Shown here piece after piece: positions 1 through 10,467 of a stretch of 64,000 nucleotides of DNA (position 1 is its first letter; each line of letters opens with the position of its first letter). Source of the DNA: Chloroflexota bacterium (GTDB lineage: Bacteria > Chloroflexota > UBA6077 > FW602-bin22); contig SCUE01000037.1 in the NCBI GenBank assembly GCA_004297775.1, positions 152,181 through 216,180 of the forward strand. The letters are read 5' to 3'. The position numbers and the translations under genes are program-made. Under the pieces are notes generated by a model. That model saw nothing but the letters and a program-made list of their open reading frames with translations. It ran no database searches and was not told the DNA's origin.

Positions 1-1
1 T

Positions 2-1216
2 GACCCGAAGCTCGACCTTTCCGAGACGGCTCAGGTCCGACGGGTGATCGAGGATCTCTTCAACACCGTCTTGGAGAGCGAGGCGATCGTCCTCACGCGC
101 GCCGAGCGACAACGGCTGTTCGAACAGGTCGCGGCCGAGATTCTCGGCTACGGCCCGCTCGAGCCGCTGCTGAACGACGCGACGATCAGCGAGATCATGG
201 TCAACGGTCCAAACTCCGTTTACATCGAGCGCTCGGGCAAGCTGGAACGTACCGACATCGTCTTTCAGGACGATGAGCACGTCATGCGCATCATCGACCG
301 CATCATCGCCCCGCTTGGTCGGCGCTGCGACGAATCGCAACCTATGGCCGACGCTCGGCTCCCCGACGGCAGCCGTGTCAACGCGGTGATCCCGCCGATC
401 GCCCTTTCGGGGCCAATCCTGACGATCCGAAAGTTCAGCAAGAAGCCGCTTACGGTCGAGGACCTCGTTCGATTCGAATCGATCACGCCCGAGGCGGTCG
501 AATTCCTGTCCGCGTGCGTGCACGCGCGCGTCAACTGCGTCGTCTCCGGCGGAACCGGTTCTGGCAAGACCACGCTGTTGAACGTCCTGTCGTCGTTCAT
601 TCCGGCAACTGAGCGCATCGTCACGATCGAAGACGCGGCCGAGCTTCAATTGCGGCAGCACCACGTCGTCACACTCGAGGCCCGACCGGCCAACATCGAG
701 GGGCGCGGCCAGATCGCGATCCGTGATCTGGTCCGGAACGCGCTGCGTATGCGGCCGGATCGCATCGTCGTCGGCGAGGTTCGCGGTGGCGAGGCGCTCG
801 ACATGCTTCAGGCTATGAACACCGGCCACGATGGGTCGCTCACGACCGCGCACTCGAATGGCCCGCGCGACACGCTCTCCCGCCTGGAAACGATGGTGAT
901 GATGGCTGGAATGGACCTGCCGCTGCGCGCGATTCGTGAGCAGGTCGCCTCGGCGGTCGATCTCATCGTGCACCAGGACCGCATGCGCGACGGCACCCGT
1001 CGAATCACTGCCATCACCGAGGTTCAGGGGATGGAGGGCGACGTCATCGTCATGCAGGATATCTTCACGTTCGAACAGACCGGCTACGAGGAAAACCGTG
1101 TCTTGGGACGGCTGCGGCCGACCGGTATCCGTCCGAAGTTCATGGCGCGCCTCGAACAACACGGCATTCATCTCCCACCAACCGTGTTCGGCTTCGAACG
1201 GTCGCTCCTCCGGTGA
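2..1216 (+). CDS. tadA: TadA/CpaF-type pilus assembly ATPase (5' end outside window)
   Basis: This is the hexameric secretion ATPase that powers Flp/Tad pilus assembly at the inner face of the membrane. The reading frame is open from the first bases, so the N-terminus lies outside the window; a GTG at 44 is internal to the domain and is not the true start. A Walker A motif GGTGSGKTT lies near base 550, followed by the Walker B-like RIVVGEVRG and an arginine/histidine-rich region typical of the PilT/VirB11 superfamily. tadB and tadC follow on the same strand, which confirms a Tad rather than a type II secretion context. No pilin or prepilin peptidase gene is seen downstream, so the rest of the locus must lie upstream or elsewhere. 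Confidence 0.95.
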   Translation, partial: DPKLDLSETAQVRRVIEDLFNTVLESEAIVLTRAERQRLFEQVAAEILGYGPLEPLLNDATISEIMVNGPNSVYIERSGKLERTDIVFQDDEHVMRIIDRIIAPLGRRCDESQPMADARLPDGSRVNAVIPPIALSGPILTIRKFSKKPLTVEDLVRFESITPEAVEFLSACVHARVNCVVSGGTGSGKTTLLNVLSSFIPATERIVTIEDAAELQLRQHHVVTLEARPANIEGRGQIAIRDLVRNALRMRPDRIVVGEVRGGEALDMLQAMNTGHDGSLTTAHSNGPRDTLSRLETMVMMAGMDLPLRAIREQVASAVDLIVHQDRMRDGTRRITAITEVQGMEGDVIVMQDIFTFEQTGYEENRVLGRLRPTGIRPKFMARLEQHGIHLPPTVFGFERSLLR

Positions 1217-1262
1217 ATTGCCGCGACACACTGGACGCGCCATCCGCCGAGTGGAGTCCTTC

Positions 1263-2249
1263 GTGAGCGTCGAGGCGGGATCGATCGACGTCGCCGTCCT
1301 GCTCTCGTGCGTCGCCGGGGTCGGCACGCTACTCGTCTTCGCCGGACTCGATCTGGCCGGTCGCGGTCGCCTGCGCCTCGACAAGCGGCTGGACGCCTGG
1401 GGACGCGCGGCCGGCCCCGTCGCGCTGGAAGACGTCACCCCCATTGGCGATGCGCGCGGCAGCCGCCTGAGCCGCGCTCTGGCCGGTCAGTCGTTCGCCG
1501 ATCGCCTTCAGCGCGACCTTGCGCGGGCCAACATTCGCCTCACCGCGGCCGAGTTCCTCATGATTCAAACCGGAATCGTCGCGACCGGTATCGCGACCGG
1601 ACTCGCTACGACGAACGTCGGCGCAGGCTTAGCGGTCATCCTGTTCGGCGTCTTCGGTCCGCGCCAGTTCGTCGGAATGGCGCAACGCCGACGCCTCAAC
1701 GCGTTTTCGAACCAGTTGGCCGACACGCTGATGATGATGTCGTCATCGCTCCGGGCCGGGTACAGCCTCCTTCAATCGATGGAGACGGTCGCCCGCGAGG
1801 CGTCGGAGCCGACCCGGTCGGAGTTCGGGCGTGTGCTCCGGGAAGTCGGCCTCGGTTTGAACGCCGAGGACGCGCTCAACAACCTCTATCGACGTATGCC
1901 GAGCGGTGATCTCGATCTGATGGTCACCGCCATCAACGTCCAGCACGAGGTCGGCGGCAATCTCGCTCGCATCTTCGACAACCTGAGCGAAACATTGCGC
2001 GAACGAGCCCGCGTCCACGGCGAGATCCAGACACTGACCGCCCAGCAACGTCTCGGCGGAATGATCATCGCCCTTCTCCCGGTCGGATTGGCCGGTGTTC
2101 TCTTCGTCTTGCGCCCAACCTACCTGCGTCCGCTTCTGACGTCCGAGACCATCATCTGCATGCCCGCGTTCGCGCTGCTCATTCTCGCCGCCGTGATGGT
2201 CGTCGCCGGATATCTGACGATCCGTCGCCTGGTCGCGATCGAGGTGTGA
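1263..2249 (+). CDS. tadB: TadB-like pilus inner-membrane platform protein
   Basis: About 328 residues with a T2SSF (GspF-like) domain. There are hydrophobic segments near the N-terminus, in the middle (after FLMIQTG) and two at the C-terminus, with the cytosolic helical domain between them (LADTLMMMSSSLRAGYSLLQ). TadB and TadC form the platform on which the ATPase acts. The frame is open far upstream into tadA, but the GTG at 1263 is preceded by GGAG at a good distance and gives a normal family length, so it is taken as the start. Its TGA overlaps the GTG of tadC, implying translational coupling. Confidence 0.9.
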   Translation: MSVEAGSIDVAVLLSCVAGVGTLLVFAGLDLAGRGRLRLDKRLDAWGRAAGPVALEDVTPIGDARGSRLSRALAGQSFADRLQRDLARANIRLTAAEFLMIQTGIVATGIATGLATTNVGAGLAVILFGVFGPRQFVGMAQRRRLNAFSNQLADTLMMMSSSLRAGYSLLQSMETVAREASEPTRSEFGRVLREVGLGLNAEDALNNLYRRMPSGDLDLMVTAINVQHEVGGNLARIFDNLSETLRERARVHGEIQTLTAQQRLGGMIIALLPVGLAGVLFVLRPTYLRPLLTSETIICMPAFALLILAAVMVVAGYLTIRRLVAIEV

Positions 2250-3217
2250 CGGTGGATTCGATCGGTCTCGTCGACTCAGTCGGCGCTCTCGGCATCGAGA
2301 TCGTGGCGCAGGCGCCGGTCCTGGTCGCGGCGTTCGCGGCGACCGCTGTCGCGATGGCCTTCATCGGATGGCACATCACACGCGAGCCCGGTCTAGTCGC
2401 TCGTCGCCTGGGTGCGCCGCGCCGCGAGGCCCGCGGTCTCGAAGACCTCGAACTGGCGATGTCCTTTCGCGATCGCATCCTCGCTCCGATCGTGGCGGCC
2501 TGCTCCAGACTCGTGCTTCAATACACGCCGACATCGACGATCGAGGGCTACCGGCGCAATCTGCGCCTGGCCGGACAGGGCACGACCGACGTGCGCGACT
2601 TCCTCGGCCGGAAGGGACTGCTCGCGGGAGGCTTCGCCGGAGCCTATCTCCTCGTCGCCGGTTCGACCGGACTTCCACTACCGCCGACGGCCGCGATCAT
2701 CCTGGCGATCGTCGGGTTTTACGTGCCGAACATCGCGCTATCGCGACAGATCGGCGCGCGCCAGAAGGCGATCCGGCGCGCACTACCGGATACGCTCGAT
2801 TTGCTGACGATCTGCGTCGAGGCCGGGCTCGGATTTGACGCCGCGATGGCCCGCGTGGTCGACAAGCGATCCGACGAGCTGAGCGCCGAGTTCGGCCGAG
2901 TCCTGTCTGAGATGCGTGTCGGCCGGTCGCGGCGGGACGCGATGCGCGCCCTGGCCGAGCGCACAGATGTCACCGACGTGAACACATTCGTCTCGGCGAT
3001 CATCCAATCGGAGCAACTCGGCGTCAGCATCTCGAAGATTCTCAGCACGCAATCGGGCCAAATGCGGGTCCTCCGCCGCCAGCGCGCCCAGGAGATGGCC
3101 CAGAAGGCGCCGATCAAGATGCTGTTTCCGATGGTCTTCCTGATCTTCCCGGCGATCTTCGTCGTCGTCCTCGGGCCTGCCCTGCCTGGCATCTTCCGGA
3201 GCCTCAGCCGCGCGTAA
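2246..3217 (+). CDS. tadC: TadC-like pilus inner-membrane platform protein
   Basis: About 323 residues, the second T2SSF-domain platform protein of the Tad system. It has an N-terminal membrane segment, a pair of central hydrophobic stretches, the cytosolic motif DTLDLLTICVEAGLGFDAAM with the family pattern, and a long hydrophobic C-terminus. The start GTG at 2246 overlaps the tadB stop in a GTGA arrangement; a second GTG at 2252 is possible. It is the last gene of this operon: the next gene is convergent and begins its coding end only 30 bases away. No pilin (flp), TadD/TadE or RcpA gene follows. Confidence 0.88.
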   Translation: MTVDSIGLVDSVGALGIEIVAQAPVLVAAFAATAVAMAFIGWHITREPGLVARRLGAPRREARGLEDLELAMSFRDRILAPIVAACSRLVLQYTPTSTIEGYRRNLRLAGQGTTDVRDFLGRKGLLAGGFAGAYLLVAGSTGLPLPPTAAIILAIVGFYVPNIALSRQIGARQKAIRRALPDTLDLLTICVEAGLGFDAAMARVVDKRSDELSAEFGRVLSEMRVGRSRRDAMRALAERTDVTDVNTFVSAIIQSEQLGVSISKILSTQSGQMRVLRRQRAQEMAQKAPIKMLFPMVFLIFPAIFVVVLGPALPGIFRSLSRA

Positions 3218-3247
3218 AGACGGACCTCACGGTGCCGCCCGACGCTG

Positions 3248-5344
3248 CTATGTCAGCGGGCGCCGGGCGTCGACCGTGTTCAGGGTCTCGAGCTCGTGGC
3301 ACGGAACGCTCGTGACGACGAAGCCTGGCTGGAACAGCAGTTGCAGTTTCAGGAACTGGGCCGACTGACCGTGCAGAAGGTGCTCCCACCAGCTATCCGG
3401 CACGTATTCCGGCACCACGACCGTCACGTAGTCCACACGCTCCGCCTTGCGTAGCTGTGTCAGATACTGAAGCAGGGGTTGCGTCAGCGAGCGATACGGC
3501 GACTCGATGATCGTGAGGGGTGTCCCCTCGCCCCAAACCTGCCACTGAGCCTCAATGTCACCGCGGCGCTCGATTTCCGCGGCAACGTGCACCGCTGTCA
3601 CGTCGTTCGACAGTGATCGGGCGTAGCGCAAAGCCTCGATAGCCGGTCGATCGAGCCGGGCGACCGGTACGACCACCGCATTGCGCAGCGGGCGATGGAC
3701 GGGCGGCTGCGCCGGCAGGTCCCGGTGCACTCGCGCTTCGGCGTAGTGCTGCTTCACCCGCCTGAACGTCAGGACGAAAATCGGCACGATCACGAGGACG
3801 AGCCAGGAACCCCAGCCAATCGGAACACCAGGACTGACCGGATAGTCGGGGTTCATGAAGTTGGTGGCCGCGGCGACGACTGCGACGATTCCAGTAACGG
3901 TCGCCCCGATTCCGTTGACGAATGCTTTCGCCAGGTAGTTCGACCCGCGTTCCCGCCACCAGTGCCGCACCATCGCGGCCTGCGAACACGTAAACGCCGC
4001 GAAAACGCTGACCGCATACAACGGCAGCAATGCGCCCGTCGACCCGGAAAACAGGATGATGAGTAGGGCGGCCAAGAGGCCGAGCAGCAAGATACCGTTC
4101 GAGAATGCGAGCCGTTCGCCCCGAAATGCCAATTGGTGGGGCGCGTAGTCGTCCCGCGCAAGGAAGGACGCCAATCGTGGGAAGTCGGCAAACGCGGTAT
4201 TCGCCGCCAGCACCAGGATGAGAACCGCCGAACCCTGCACCACGTAGTAGACGATCCCGTCGCCGAAGGTGGATCGGGCCAGAATCGAGATGACCGATTC
4301 GTGTTCGGATGGGATCACGTGCCCGACTGTGATCAGGACAGACAAACCGATGAACATGACGGCCAGAATCACCGCCATCGCGGTGATCGTCTGCGCCGCG
4401 TTGCGCGGTTCAGGCGCCTTGAACGCGAGCACTCCGTCTGAGATCGCCTCCGTGCCAGTCATGACAGCGGACCCAACCGCGAACGCGCGCAGAACCAGAA
4501 ACAACGTCAGTGGTGCCACCGCGTCGGACGGATGCGCCGGGGGAGGCACTTCAAAAGTGCCGGAGGCGATCCGGGCGAGGCCGAGGCCGATCATCAGGAA
4601 CATCGATCCGATGAACACGTACGTGGGAACCGCGAAGATGTTTCCCGATTCCCTCAATCCGCGCAGATTCGCGAGCGTCACGAGCGCAATCGCGCTGACG
4701 CCGAGCCAAACGCGCGCGCCGACGAGTACTGGCGCTGCTGACACCAGTTGATCGACGGCCGACGCGATCGACACCGAGACCGTCAGCACGTAGCCGACGA
4801 CGAGCGCCGACGCCGCGATCAAGCCCGCAATCTCGCCGAGATTTGCCCGGGCGACGATGTAGCTGCCGCCGCCACGTGGATAGGCGTAGATCGTCTGCCG
4901 ATAGCTGGAGACAACGATCGCAAGCAACGTAATGACCGCGATCGAAATCGGAAGCGACAACGCCGCGCCCGCGGCACCGGCGGCGAGCAATACGATCAGG
5001 GTTTCCTGCGGTGCGTACGCAACCGATGAAAGCGCGTCCGACGAAAAGACCGCCAGCGCCTTGCGCTTCGACAAACGCTCTTCGTGTTCGAGGTCGCTGT
5101 GTATGGGATCGCCGATAATCACGCGCCGGAAGGCGCCAAACAATCCGCGCGGACGGTCAAGCTCGATGCTTGCCTCCAGACGGCCCTGCCCGCGTCGCTC
5201 GAATCCCGCGAACTCGGGACGGTGGATGCGCACCGAAACGTTGCCGGGGCGCGTGCCGCGCAATTCTTCCGCGATTCGGCGATCTGACGGCGCGACGCGG
5301 CGATCGCCCTCCCCGGCGGGGCGATTCTCCGGGGGGCTATCCAC
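3248..5344 (-). CDS. APC-superfamily amino-acid permease with a C-terminal soluble domain
   Basis: A 698-residue membrane transporter of the amino acid/polyamine/organocation type. After about 100 soluble residues come roughly twelve hydrophobic segments, starting at KALAVFSSDALSSVAYAPQE, a typical APC first helix, with the glycine-rich YPRGGGSYIVAR stretch close behind. The last 160 residues form a soluble domain (VVVPVARLDRPAIEALRYA onward) that resembles a universal-stress-like regulatory fold in spacing only. Substrate is unknown. The start is GTG at 5344; no clear Shine-Dalgarno was identified. It is divergent from the MFS gene at 5507 and convergent with tadC. Confidence 0.85.
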   Translation of the reverse strand: MDSPPENRPAGEGDRRVAPSDRRIAEELRGTRPGNVSVRIHRPEFAGFERRGQGRLEASIELDRPRGLFGAFRRVIIGDPIHSDLEHEERLSKRKALAVFSSDALSSVAYAPQETLIVLLAAGAAGAALSLPISIAVITLLAIVVSSYRQTIYAYPRGGGSYIVARANLGEIAGLIAASALVVGYVLTVSVSIASAVDQLVSAAPVLVGARVWLGVSAIALVTLANLRGLRESGNIFAVPTYVFIGSMFLMIGLGLARIASGTFEVPPPAHPSDAVAPLTLFLVLRAFAVGSAVMTGTEAISDGVLAFKAPEPRNAAQTITAMAVILAVMFIGLSVLITVGHVIPSEHESVISILARSTFGDGIVYYVVQGSAVLILVLAANTAFADFPRLASFLARDDYAPHQLAFRGERLAFSNGILLLGLLAALLIILFSGSTGALLPLYAVSVFAAFTCSQAAMVRHWWRERGSNYLAKAFVNGIGATVTGIVAVVAAATNFMNPDYPVSPGVPIGWGSWLVLVIVPIFVLTFRRVKQHYAEARVHRDLPAQPPVHRPLRNAVVVPVARLDRPAIEALRYARSLSNDVTAVHVAAEIERRGDIEAQWQVWGEGTPLTIIESPYRSLTQPLLQYLTQLRKAERVDYVTVVVPEYVPDSWWEHLLHGQSAQFLKLQLLFQPGFVVTSVPCHELETLNTVDARRPLT

Positions 5345-5506
5345 CGAATCGACTCACGAACCGGAATCCTATCACCGGCGGTCTCGCGGCAGGCATTGGG
5401 TTTTTCTGCCGTCGTCTGGATGCCGACAAACCGCGTCGTACCTCACGTATGCGTGCTCGCGAGTCAGCCACACCCCCGTGCCAGCCGCGTATAGTCCCGG
5501 CTCTCC

Positions 5507-6808
5507 GTGACCGATCGCCACGACCCTCTGGCGGGGCTTCGCATTCCGTACGTCCGGTGGTTTCTCCTCGGACGAATGGCCGCGACGATCGGCTCCCAAT
5601 TCATATCGGTCGCAGTCGGTTGGGACCTGTATGAGCGGACCAACGATGCCTGGATGCTCGGCCTAGTCGGCCTTGTCCAGATCGTGCCCGCACTCGCGTT
5701 GACACTGCCAGCCGGAAACGTGGCCGACCGGTTCCCACGCCGCCACGTCGGCATGGCCGCGCATGCGCTACTCGCAATCGCGGCGCTGGGGCTGACGATG
5801 GTCAACGCCTACGACATGCCGGTCGAGTTCGTCTTCCTCTTGCTCGTATTGACGGGTGTCGGACGAGCCTTCGCGATGCCGTCGACGTCGACGTTGCTTG
5901 CCCAGATCATGCCGCCCCGCGAGTTCGCCAACGCCTACGCCTGGCTGGTTTCGAGCGGGCATCTTGCGTCGATCGGCGGTCCGGCCGCCGGAGGCGTCCT
6001 CATCGCCGCGACCGGTGGCGCCACCGCGGCCTATGCCATCGCGGCGGTCGGACACCTCGTTTTCATCGCGTCCCTGCTGGCGCTGCCGGTCATCGCCGCG
6101 GACGCGCGACATCGACGCGGGTTCTCGGACTTGTTCGCGGGCATCGGCTTCATGCGAAACACGCCGGTGTTCCTGGCCGCGATCACGCTCGATCTCTTTG
6201 GCGTCTTGCTGGGCGGCGCGGTTGCGCTGATGCCGGTATTCGCGCGCGACATCCTCCTGGTCGGCCCAAGCGGTCTCGGCCTGTTGCGCGCCGCGCCATC
6301 GCTCGGTGCCTTATCGGCGTCACTCCTGGCAACCCGCATGCCTCCATGGCGGCAACCGGGGCGGGTACTGCTGATCGCCGTCGCTGGCTTCGGCCTGGCG
6401 ACGATCGGATTCGGCCTGTCACGTGACGTCGGCGTCTCGCTGGTCTGCCTGTTCATGACCGGCGCCTGTGATTCGATCAGCATGGTCATCCGCGGAACGC
6501 TCCAGCAGATTGTCACACCCGACGAACTGCGTGGCCGTGTCGCGGCCGTCAATTCCCTGTTCATCGGGCTTTCGAATGAACTGGGCGCCTTCGAGAGCGG
6601 CGCGACCGCGGCGCTGTTCGGGCCCGTGATTTCGGTCGTCGGTGGCGGCATTGGCACGCTGGTCGTCGTCGCCGCCGTCGCTGGCATCTGGCCAAGCCTC
6701 CGCGAACTCGGTCCGCTGCACACCCTGCACGCAACGCCGGCAACCGCGCCGGCGAGCCGCCCCGCGTTCGATCAGCCTACTCGAGGTAGTCCTTCAGCTT
6801 CCGACTGA
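5507..6808 (+). CDS. MFS transporter, EntS-like exporter group
   Basis: A 433-residue major facilitator with twelve predicted hydrophobic segments. The N-terminal part ([18 protein letters not shown]) and the [14 protein letters not shown] loop fit the EntS/DUF894 exporter group, in which the loop between helices 2 and 3 carries the D-R-x-x-R/G motif. It probably exports a small molecule, but the substrate cannot be read from sequence. Start is GTG at 5507, with TATAGT at 5490-5495 as a possible -10 element giving only a very short leader. The 3' end overlaps the convergent sigma-factor gene by 32 bases, so the two transcripts are antisense to each other there. Confidence 0.85.
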   Translation: MTDRHDPLAGLRIPYVRWFLLGRMAATIGSQFISVAVGWDLYERTNDAWMLGLVGLVQIVPALALTLPAGNVADRFPRRHVGMAAHALLAIAALGLTMVNAYDMPVEFVFLLLVLTGVGRAFAMPSTSTLLAQIMPPREFANAYAWLVSSGHLASIGGPAAGGVLIAATGGATAAYAIAAVGHLVFIASLLALPVIAADARHRRGFSDLFAGIGFMRNTPVFLAAITLDLFGVLLGGAVALMPVFARDILLVGPSGLGLLRAAPSLGALSASLLATRMPPWRQPGRVLLIAVAGFGLATIGFGLSRDVGVSLVCLFMTGACDSISMVIRGTLQQIVTPDELRGRVAAVNSLFIGLSNELGAFESGATAALFGPVISVVGGGIGTLVVVAAVAGIWPSLRELGPLHTLHATPATAPASRPAFDQPTRGSPSASD

Positions 6809-8525
6809 GACGTGGATGTCGCAATTTCCGGAGCGCCTTCGCCTCGATCTGGCGCACGCGTTCCCGCGTAACGCCGAAGTGCTTGCCAACTTCCTCGAGC
6901 GTGCGGCTGCGACCATCCTCAAGACCAAATCGCATCGAAATGACCATGCTCTCGCGGTCGCTCAGGAGATCGAGGATCGTCTCGACCTGCGATCGAAGCA
7001 TCGTGGCGGTCGCGAGCTCTGAGGGCGCGGGCGACGTCGCATCCTCAATGAGATCGGCCAGTTGGCTGTCCTGTTCCGCCCCGATCGGCGTGTCGAGTGA
7101 TACCGGTTGCCGCGCCACCTGAATCGCTTGATCGACACGCGCGGCGGCTTGGTTGATCTCGTCCCACATCAGCGTCGGTATGAGGCGCGGATTCTGCAAG
7201 ATACCCGACTTCAAGATCGCGCCGCGCCGCGCGTCATCACCGAGGCTGGTCACCATGAGGAGGTCGGGGTCGCGGCGCGCCGCTACGCGAATCAACTCTT
7301 CCTCCAGATTCGTGTCGAACAACGCCATGAGAAGCGCGATTTCGACCGGCAGCGGGTCGCGGTCCAGTTGTTGAGTGAGCTCTCGCGTCACCTGTCCGAG
7401 GCGATTGATGATTTCGACCATATGCACGGGAACCCGGATCGTCCGCGACTGATAGGCCAGCGCGCGACTGATCGCCTGGCGTATCCACCACGTCGCGTAG
7501 GTTGAAAACTTGAATCCGCGGCGGTAGTCGAACTTGCCGACCGCGCGCATCAGACCCATGTTTCCCTCCTGAATCAGATCCAGGAGAGCCATCCCGCGGC
7601 CGGCGTACTTCTTGGCGATGCTGACGACTAGCCGCAGGTTCGCCTCGATGAGGTGGCGCTCGGCGTCCTCGGCCACGTGCCGAGTCCGTTCGAACGCGCG
7701 ATGGACGTCGGCCGTTCGATCCGCGAACGAGTGCGCCACAACATCCGCGCTCGGCATCGTCCGCGCGGCGGCGAATCGTGGTATCTCCAGCAGGATCGGC
7801 AGCAGGAGACGAGACTCGACCGAAAGCGCGACGATGCCAAGTGATACCTCGGCCGACGATTGCCCCAGCCGGCTGGCGATGGCGTCGACGACCTCGGGAT
7901 CGAGCAAACCATCCATCTGGATGCGCGTCTTCCGATTCGCCAATCGGCCAAAATACGACTGATCTGGATCGGTCGCGGAGGCATCACACAGCGCTTCGAT
8001 CAGATCGCCGCGCTTCGCCATCCGCGCATAGAGGCGCGCCGCGGCTTCGACGTCGGAGGCTGGTTCCTCGTTGACGACGTGGTCGGGTTGCGCCGGATCG
8101 ATCGCGTGTTCCGAGGCGGCCTCACCCAGAACGACCAACTCCTCGAGACGCGCCGCGAGATGACGCTCCGATTCGGCGGTCAGGAGCTTGACGCGGTGGA
8201 TTTCGCGGAGATACTGACGTACCGGATCGTCGACGCGTTCGCCATTATTGACCGGCTCTTCGACCTCCGTCTCCGGATCGTCATCGCCGTTCTCGGCCAG
8301 TTCAGTCTCGACTTCGACCAGGGCCTCAACTGTCGGGACGGGAATCTCGACATCGACCAGGGAGTCATCGGATGGCGCCGCGATCTCGACTTCAGTAAAC
8401 GCATCGTCGGGTCGCGTCTCGATGTCGCCGGCATCAAGTGTGGCGCCCTCAACCTCGTCATCGGCGACGGGCTCCAGATCAATCATTGGAGGAGGAGTGA
8501 CGTCGGCATCGTGCCACGTCTGCAA
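6777..8525 (-). CDS. sigA: RpoD/SigA-family primary-type sigma factor with a region 3 insertion
   Basis: A 582-residue sigma-70 factor. Region 1.2 ([11 protein letters not shown]) is followed by a non-conserved region of roughly 160 residues. Region 2 lies at about residues 290-360 ([30 protein letters not shown]) and region 4.2 near the end ([21 protein letters not shown]). The N-terminus is strongly acidic. Where most homologues have a short turn in region 3 between PVEIA and the [12 protein letters not shown] segment, this protein has about 55-60 extra residues (roughly 401-461). The start is TTG at 8525; an ATG at 8482 is an alternative. A perfect TATAAT lies 50 bases upstream. It may be the housekeeping factor, but a second primary-like paralogue cannot be excluded. 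Confidence 0.9.
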   Translation of the reverse strand: MQTWHDADVTPPPMIDLEPVADDEVEGATLDAGDIETRPDDAFTEVEIAAPSDDSLVDVEIPVPTVEALVEVETELAENGDDDPETEVEEPVNNGERVDDPVRQYLREIHRVKLLTAESERHLAARLEELVVLGEAASEHAIDPAQPDHVVNEEPASDVEAAARLYARMAKRGDLIEALCDASATDPDQSYFGRLANRKTRIQMDGLLDPEVVDAIASRLGQSSAEVSLGIVALSVESRLLLPILLEIPRFAAARTMPSADVVAHSFADRTADVHRAFERTRHVAEDAERHLIEANLRLVVSIAKKYAGRGMALLDLIQEGNMGLMRAVGKFDYRRGFKFSTYATWWIRQAISRALAYQSRTIRVPVHMVEIINRLGQVTRELTQQLDRDPLPVEIALLMALFDTNLEEELIRVAARRDPDLLMVTSLGDDARRGAILKSGILQNPRLIPTLMWDEINQAAARVDQAIQVARQPVSLDTPIGAEQDSQLADLIEDATSPAPSELATATMLRSQVETILDLLSDRESMVISMRFGLEDGRSRTLEEVGKHFGVTRERVRQIEAKALRKLRHPRLSRKLKDYLE

Positions 8526-8574
8526 AGGTCCCTACCTCTTGTGCCCGCGCAACCGCTCGATGTCGGGTCGGCCG

Positions 8575-8580
8575 ATTATA
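8575..8580 (-). promoter_or_regulatory. Perfect -10 element upstream of the sigma-factor gene
   Basis: TATAAT read on the minus strand, about 50 bases before the TTG start at 8525. The expected -35 position falls inside a 25-bp palindrome (8581-8605) and does not resemble TTGACA, so activation or an atypical -35 is likely. Confidence 0.5.
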
Positions 8581-8605
8581 CCGATCGGTCGCCGCGACCG
8601 ATCGG
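8581..8605. repeat. 25-bp perfect palindrome between glycosyltransferase and sigma-factor genes
   Basis: Two 12-base arms (CCGATCGGTCGC and its exact complement) flank a single central C. It sits between the end of the upstream glycosyltransferase gene and the TATAAT of the sigma-factor gene. It could act as a terminator-like hairpin for the former or as an operator over the -35 region of the latter. There is no T-tract. Confidence 0.6.
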
Positions 8606-8627
8606 CCTGGATGAGCCGGAATGCCGA

Positions 8628-10445
8628 TCAGTCACCATCCACGCGCAGGGTCAATCGGTGTTCCGGCGCCGGTGGAGTCAGCGGGAGTCGCTCTCCACCG
8701 TTCGCCTCACGGTAGACGCCGATCCCGACTGCGCGCCCGGCGTCGATCACCTCGCGCGGCGCCTCGACGGCGATCTCCAGTCGAATCTGCTGGCCAATCG
8801 GCACGGCGGATGTCATCCGGCGCTGTTCGTCGATGATGAAGACATCGCGCTGGGCGAGGGTCGCGCCGCGCTCGTCGAGCAAATGGACAAACACCTTGAG
8901 ATCGTCATTCGTCGATCCGATCATTGTTAGCGCGAGAGATACGCCGACCGATATCGCTCGCTCGACACGTGCGGCGGCGAGGCGGACGATCCCTCCGAAA
9001 TCGGCCACCAACGGCGAGAGCGCCGGTCCGGGACCGATTCGTGCGCCCGGTGACAGTACGATCCGGGAAATCCGTGTGCCGCCGATGTCGCGTTCGTTCC
9101 GCGCTCGCGCGCCTCGTCCGAGCACGGTTCCAACGACATCGAGCGGGTCCATCAGCGGGTCGCGGCCCGGCACGAGCCAGACGATCGTGGCCGATCCAAC
9201 GCGCTCGGCGAGGTCGTTGAGGGTCTCGTCATTCGATCGTCCGATCGCGACCGGGCGTTGCTCCACCCGGGCGATGCCGCGCACGTAGTACTCGACCAGT
9301 GAACCGACACCGCCGAGCACGACATCATCGGGCGTGGCCTCGGCTCGCAACACACGCGCGACCGCGCGCCAATCGTCGAACGGCGACGCCTTCGCCTCGC
9401 GAAAGCCGATCAGCGCGACTCCGAGCGCACAGGCCAAAGCGACCAGGGAGATCGATGACGCGACGCGCCGAAGGGCCGCGATCGCAATAGCAAGCAACAA
9501 GGTCGCCGCCGGGAGAGCGACGAGAGCGAATCGGATGTGCCAGGTCGCGCGAATCGGCTCGATTGCGGCGATCGCGATCGGCGGCCCGAATGCAAGGAGC
9601 ACGATCGATAGGGCGGCTTGGCGACGACCCGGTCGTGCCAGGGCAAGGATCGCGCCGGACGCAATCGCGACGATGTACGCGATCGCGACTCCGAGGCGCG
9701 CCCAGATCGATGGTGTCCACGGCCGTGGTCCGGGGCCGTTCGGCCCCAGCGGCAGTCCGGCGAACGCGGATGCCCAATCAAGCAACGCCCGTGGCGGTGT
9801 CGTTTGGGCGGCCCACGGTAGCCAGATGAGATTCGCCCACGCGTCGCGATTCGCGAGCAGAATCATCGCCCAGGCCACGCCCGCGAGTGCCACCAACACG
9901 TTGGCGGCAATCCACCAACCGAGCGCTCGTCGCGGTCCGAAGCCTCGGAAACATCCGACCGCCCATGCCGCGGCCGCCGTGTAATGCGTCAGCGTCGCGG
10001 TCGCGGCAAGGAGACCGAACGTCACCGCGCTCCGTCCGGTCGGCGCACGGCGAAACCGGTCCGCCGCGACGAACGCCGCCATGGCCAATGTCATGAGAAT
10101 GCTGTACATGCGCGCCTCGCGCGCATAGATCAGCGCGAGCGGCGAAAGCGCGATCAACGACGCGCTCATCAGTCCGACCCACCCATCGGCGAGGTCTCGA
10201 CCGACTCGCCATGTCAACGGCACGACCAGCGCGCCAACCAACGCGGCCGGAAGCCGCATTGCGAATTCGGAGTCGCCCGCCAGAGGCAGCCAGGCGTACA
10301 TGCCCGTGCCAAACGCCGGGGGATGCACGTTGAGGCGCGCTCCGACGATCAGACTCAGAGGCTGCCGATAGTCGTGCCAGGAAAACGCTTCATCGACCCA
10401 GAGCGGACGAAGGTCCAACTCGTACAGCCGTAGCCACAGTCCCAA
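8628..10445 (-). CDS. GT39/ArnT-like membrane glycosyltransferase
   Basis: About 605 residues of dolichyl-phosphate-mannose/ArnT-type architecture. An N-terminal helix is followed by an extracytoplasmic loop with the acidic motif WVDEAFSWHDY, which holds the catalytic aspartate in this superfamily. Many membrane segments follow, then a soluble C-terminal domain of about 250 residues. It probably moves a sugar from a lipid carrier onto a protein or lipid on the outer face of the membrane; the donor and acceptor are unknown. The TTG at 10445 is only a nominal start because the frame stays open upstream almost to sodA. It lies downstream of sodA on the same strand, with a hairpin between them. 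Confidence 0.8.
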   Translation of the reverse strand: MGLWLRLYELDLRPLWVDEAFSWHDYRQPLSLIVGARLNVHPPAFGTGMYAWLPLAGDSEFAMRLPAALVGALVVPLTWRVGRDLADGWVGLMSASLIALSPLALIYAREARMYSILMTLAMAAFVAADRFRRAPTGRSAVTFGLLAATATLTHYTAAAAWAVGCFRGFGPRRALGWWIAANVLVALAGVAWAMILLANRDAWANLIWLPWAAQTTPPRALLDWASAFAGLPLGPNGPGPRPWTPSIWARLGVAIAYIVAIASGAILALARPGRRQAALSIVLLAFGPPIAIAAIEPIRATWHIRFALVALPAATLLLAIAIAALRRVASSISLVALACALGVALIGFREAKASPFDDWRAVARVLRAEATPDDVVLGGVGSLVEYYVRGIARVEQRPVAIGRSNDETLNDLAERVGSATIVWLVPGRDPLMDPLDVVGTVLGRGARARNERDIGGTRISRIVLSPGARIGPGPALSPLVADFGGIVRLAAARVERAISVGVSLALTMIGSTNDDLKVFVHLLDERGATLAQRDVFIIDEQRRMTSAVPIGQQIRLEIAVEAPREVIDAGRAVGIGVYREANGGERLPLTPPAPEHRLTLRVDGD

Positions 10446-10467
10446 TAAGAAGACCGCGGCGATTGCG

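Noticed and set aside
3204..3389. Short minus-strand frame between tadC and the permease
   Set aside because: Overlaps the well-supported permease C-terminus in another frame; Arg/Pro-rich shadow.
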